From contig CAMGCN010000077.1 in assembly GCA_946040935.1 (NCBI GenBank), forward strand, positions 1 through 5,862: a stretch of DNA of 5,862 nucleotides, in the 5' to 3' direction. The translations under genes and the position numbers were made by a program. Position 1 is the stretch's first letter; each line of letters opens with the position of its first letter. This DNA comes from an uncultured Clostridia bacterium (GTDB taxonomy: Bacteria; Bacillota; Clostridia; Oscillospirales; CAG-272). Shown here one piece after another: positions 4,891-5,862 of the stretch. The notes under the pieces were generated by a model, which did not search any database, was not told where the DNA came from, and was given only the letters and a program-made list of their open reading frames with translations.

Positions 4891-5145
4891 ATGAAATACG
4901 GAAAAGAAACAGAAACACTTACAGTCAAAACCGAATACGGCACAGAACTTGTCTACCGTCTGATTGAAAGCGAAGGAAGTTACGGAAAAACCGACTACAC
5001 TGTCGTGGTAAGTGAAAACAATGAAATTTCATATCTCGAGCAGATATGCGGTGACAGAGAAAAAGCCGTATCAATACTTAAGGAGCTTTGCAATGCTCGT
5101 GTTTCTCCGATAGTCTTATATGACGTGTTAGAAGAAATAATATAG
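4891..5145 (+). CDS. Small protein, possibly DUF6514 family
   Basis: An 84-residue soluble protein with no signal peptide or membrane segment. The layout is an N-terminal beta-rich part, TELVYRLIESEG (18-29) and YTVVVSENNEISYLEQICGD (36-55), then an alpha-helical C-terminus, KAVSILKELCNARVSPIVLYDVLEEII (58-84). The order of a YRLIE-type strand, a YxVxV strand with an acidic hairpin, then a helix and a final VSPxxLYDVLE segment recalls the uncharacterised clostridial DUF6514 type, but this is from memory, not a search. Function is unknown. It is acidic overall. The start is the ATG at 4891, with GGAGGG (4878-4883) 7 nt upstream; a TTG at 4861 in the same frame would add 10 residues but has no ribosome site. 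It has its own promoter and a Spo0A-box cluster further upstream, hinting at stationary-phase or sporulation control. The next gene starts 105 nt downstream with its own promoter. Confidence 0.8.
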   Translation: MKYGKETETLTVKTEYGTELVYRLIESEGSYGKTDYTVVVSENNEISYLEQICGDREKAVSILKELCNARVSPIVLYDVLEEII

Positions 5146-5194
5146 TCTTTGTCCCGTCCTTATACGCCATTCTTCAATATAGTATATAATTTTC

Positions 5195-5223
5195 TTGATT
5201 TATTCATCATTATTTGATATACT
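5195..5223 (+). promoter_or_regulatory. Extended -10 promoter of the ABC transporter operon
   Basis: TTGATT (5195-5200), a 17-bp spacer and TATACT (5218-5223) are preceded by TGA at 5215-5217, giving an extended -10. Transcription should begin near 5230, 7 nt before the GGAGG (5237-5241). No terminator was seen between the preceding gene and this promoter, so read-through may add to expression. Confidence 0.7.
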
Positions 5224-5250
5224 GTACTGTGATTACGGAGGAATGGTAAA

Positions 5251-5862
5251 GTGATTAAAATTGAGAATCTTACAAAGTGTTTCGGGGACAAAAAAATTCT
5301 CGATAACATAAGTTTCACCGTCGGAGAAGATGAGATAGTAGGCTTCCTCGGCCCTAACGGCGCAGGAAAGACAACGACTATGAACATCCTCACCGGCTAC
5401 CTTTCGAGCACGTCGGGACATGCGAGCGTCGGAGGAATAGATATTTTAGAAAATCCCACAGAGGCAAAAAAACTTATCGGCTTTTTACCCGAGCAGCCGC
5501 CGCTGTATCAGGACATGACGGTGGACGAGTATATGAATTTCATATACGAACTAAAGGGTTGTACACTCAACCGCAAAAAGCATCTTGAGGAAATATACAA
5601 CGTAGTAAAAATCAGCGATGTGAGAGGACGTCTTATCAAAAACCTCTCAAAAGGCTACAAACAGCGTGTGGGCATAGCGCAGGCGCTGGTCGGAAATCCG
5701 AAGGTTATAATCTTCGACGAGCCGACTGTAGGTCTTGATCCAAAACAGATTATTGAGATAAGAAACCTTATAAAGACTCTCGGAAAAAATCACACCGTCA
5801 TTCTTTCCACACACATTTTGCCCGAAGTTCAGGCGGTTTGCGACAGGATAATTATTATAAAT
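5251..5862 (+). CDS. ABC-2-type exporter ATP-binding protein (partial, runs off the window)
   Basis: The first 204 residues of a cytosolic ABC ATPase. Motifs: Walker A GPNGAGKTT (34-42), Q-loop LPEQPPLY (79-86) with Gln82, signature LSKGYKQRVGIAQAL (132-146; LSKGY replaces LSGGQ, as in ABC-2 and gliding/drug-export ATPases such as GldA and NatA), Walker B VIIFDEP (152-158) with Glu157, D-loop GLDP (161-164) and H-loop LSTHILPE (185-192) with His188. All catalytic parts are present. The signature points to an exporter that works with a membrane permease of the ABC-2 or GldG type, probably encoded just past the window; that is inference. The start is GTG at 5251, with GGAGG (5237-5241) 9 nt upstream. 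An ATG at 5243 is out of frame and stops after 3 codons. The sequence ends at residue 204 without a stop; such proteins usually reach about 230-310 residues. Substrate cannot be told. Confidence 0.93.
   Translation, partial: MIKIENLTKCFGDKKILDNISFTVGEDEIVGFLGPNGAGKTTTMNILTGYLSSTSGHASVGGIDILENPTEAKKLIGFLPEQPPLYQDMTVDEYMNFIYELKGCTLNRKKHLEEIYNVVKISDVRGRLIKNLSKGYKQRVGIAQALVGNPKVIIFDEPTVGLDPKQIIEIRNLIKTLGKNHTVILSTHILPEVQAVCDRIIIIN

Noticed and set aside
1..5862. CRISPR array, tRNA, rRNA, insertion sequence or prophage genes
   Set aside because: No regularly spaced repeats, cloverleaf with CCA-type acceptor, rRNA-like sequence, transposase or integrase were seen on either strand.

Overview
The window looks like chromosomal DNA from a low-to-moderate GC anaerobic Clostridia-type Firmicute, possibly an Oscillospiraceae/Ruminococcaceae-like gut lineage. 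The evidence is strong GGAGG-type ribosome sites, sigma-A promoters with 17-bp spacers, A/T-rich intergenic DNA, clostridial-style MATE and ABC proteins, and a cluster of exact Spo0A boxes (TGTCGAA), which suggests a spore-former or a relative of one. The lineage call is inference from style, not from a database match.

Layout. (1) 1-560: a small SLOG-family nucleotide-binding protein on the + strand, with its own promoter and a 16-bp palindrome at the predicted transcription start. (2) 561-1038: no convincing protein gene, but a block rich in hairpins (about 600-880) that may be a dispersed element, followed by two terminators. (3) 1039-2570: a MATE-family multidrug/cation antiporter on the - strand with a strong extended -10 promoter and a leader that can fold back on its own 5' end. 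(4) 2572-3496: a terminator and a - strand lipoprotein whose solute-binding (SBP_bac_3) domain appears circularly permuted. (5) 3497-4363: a compact divergent promoter region and pgeF (YfiH/laccase-domain enzyme) on the + strand, apparently with a leaderless mRNA. (6) 4364-4890: a gene-free stretch holding a potential three-way-junction palindromic element, two strong terminator hairpins, a Spo0A-box cluster and a sigma-A promoter. (7) 4891-5145: a small cytosolic protein resembling the clostridial DUF6514 type. (8) 5195-5862: the promoter and first 204 codons of an ABC-2-type exporter ATPase that runs off the window.

The genes do not form one pathway. Each has its own promoter and most are separated by terminators, so this is a mosaic of single-gene units. 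The shared theme, where there is one, is the cell envelope: two exporters, a surface lipoprotein and a peptidoglycan-precursor quality-control enzyme. The strongest candidate for something undescribed is the solute-binding lipoprotein: the C-terminal piece of the fold comes first, directly after the lipobox, and the rest follows, together making about one complete domain in rotated order. The second is the Spo0A-box cluster upstream of the small protein of unknown function.
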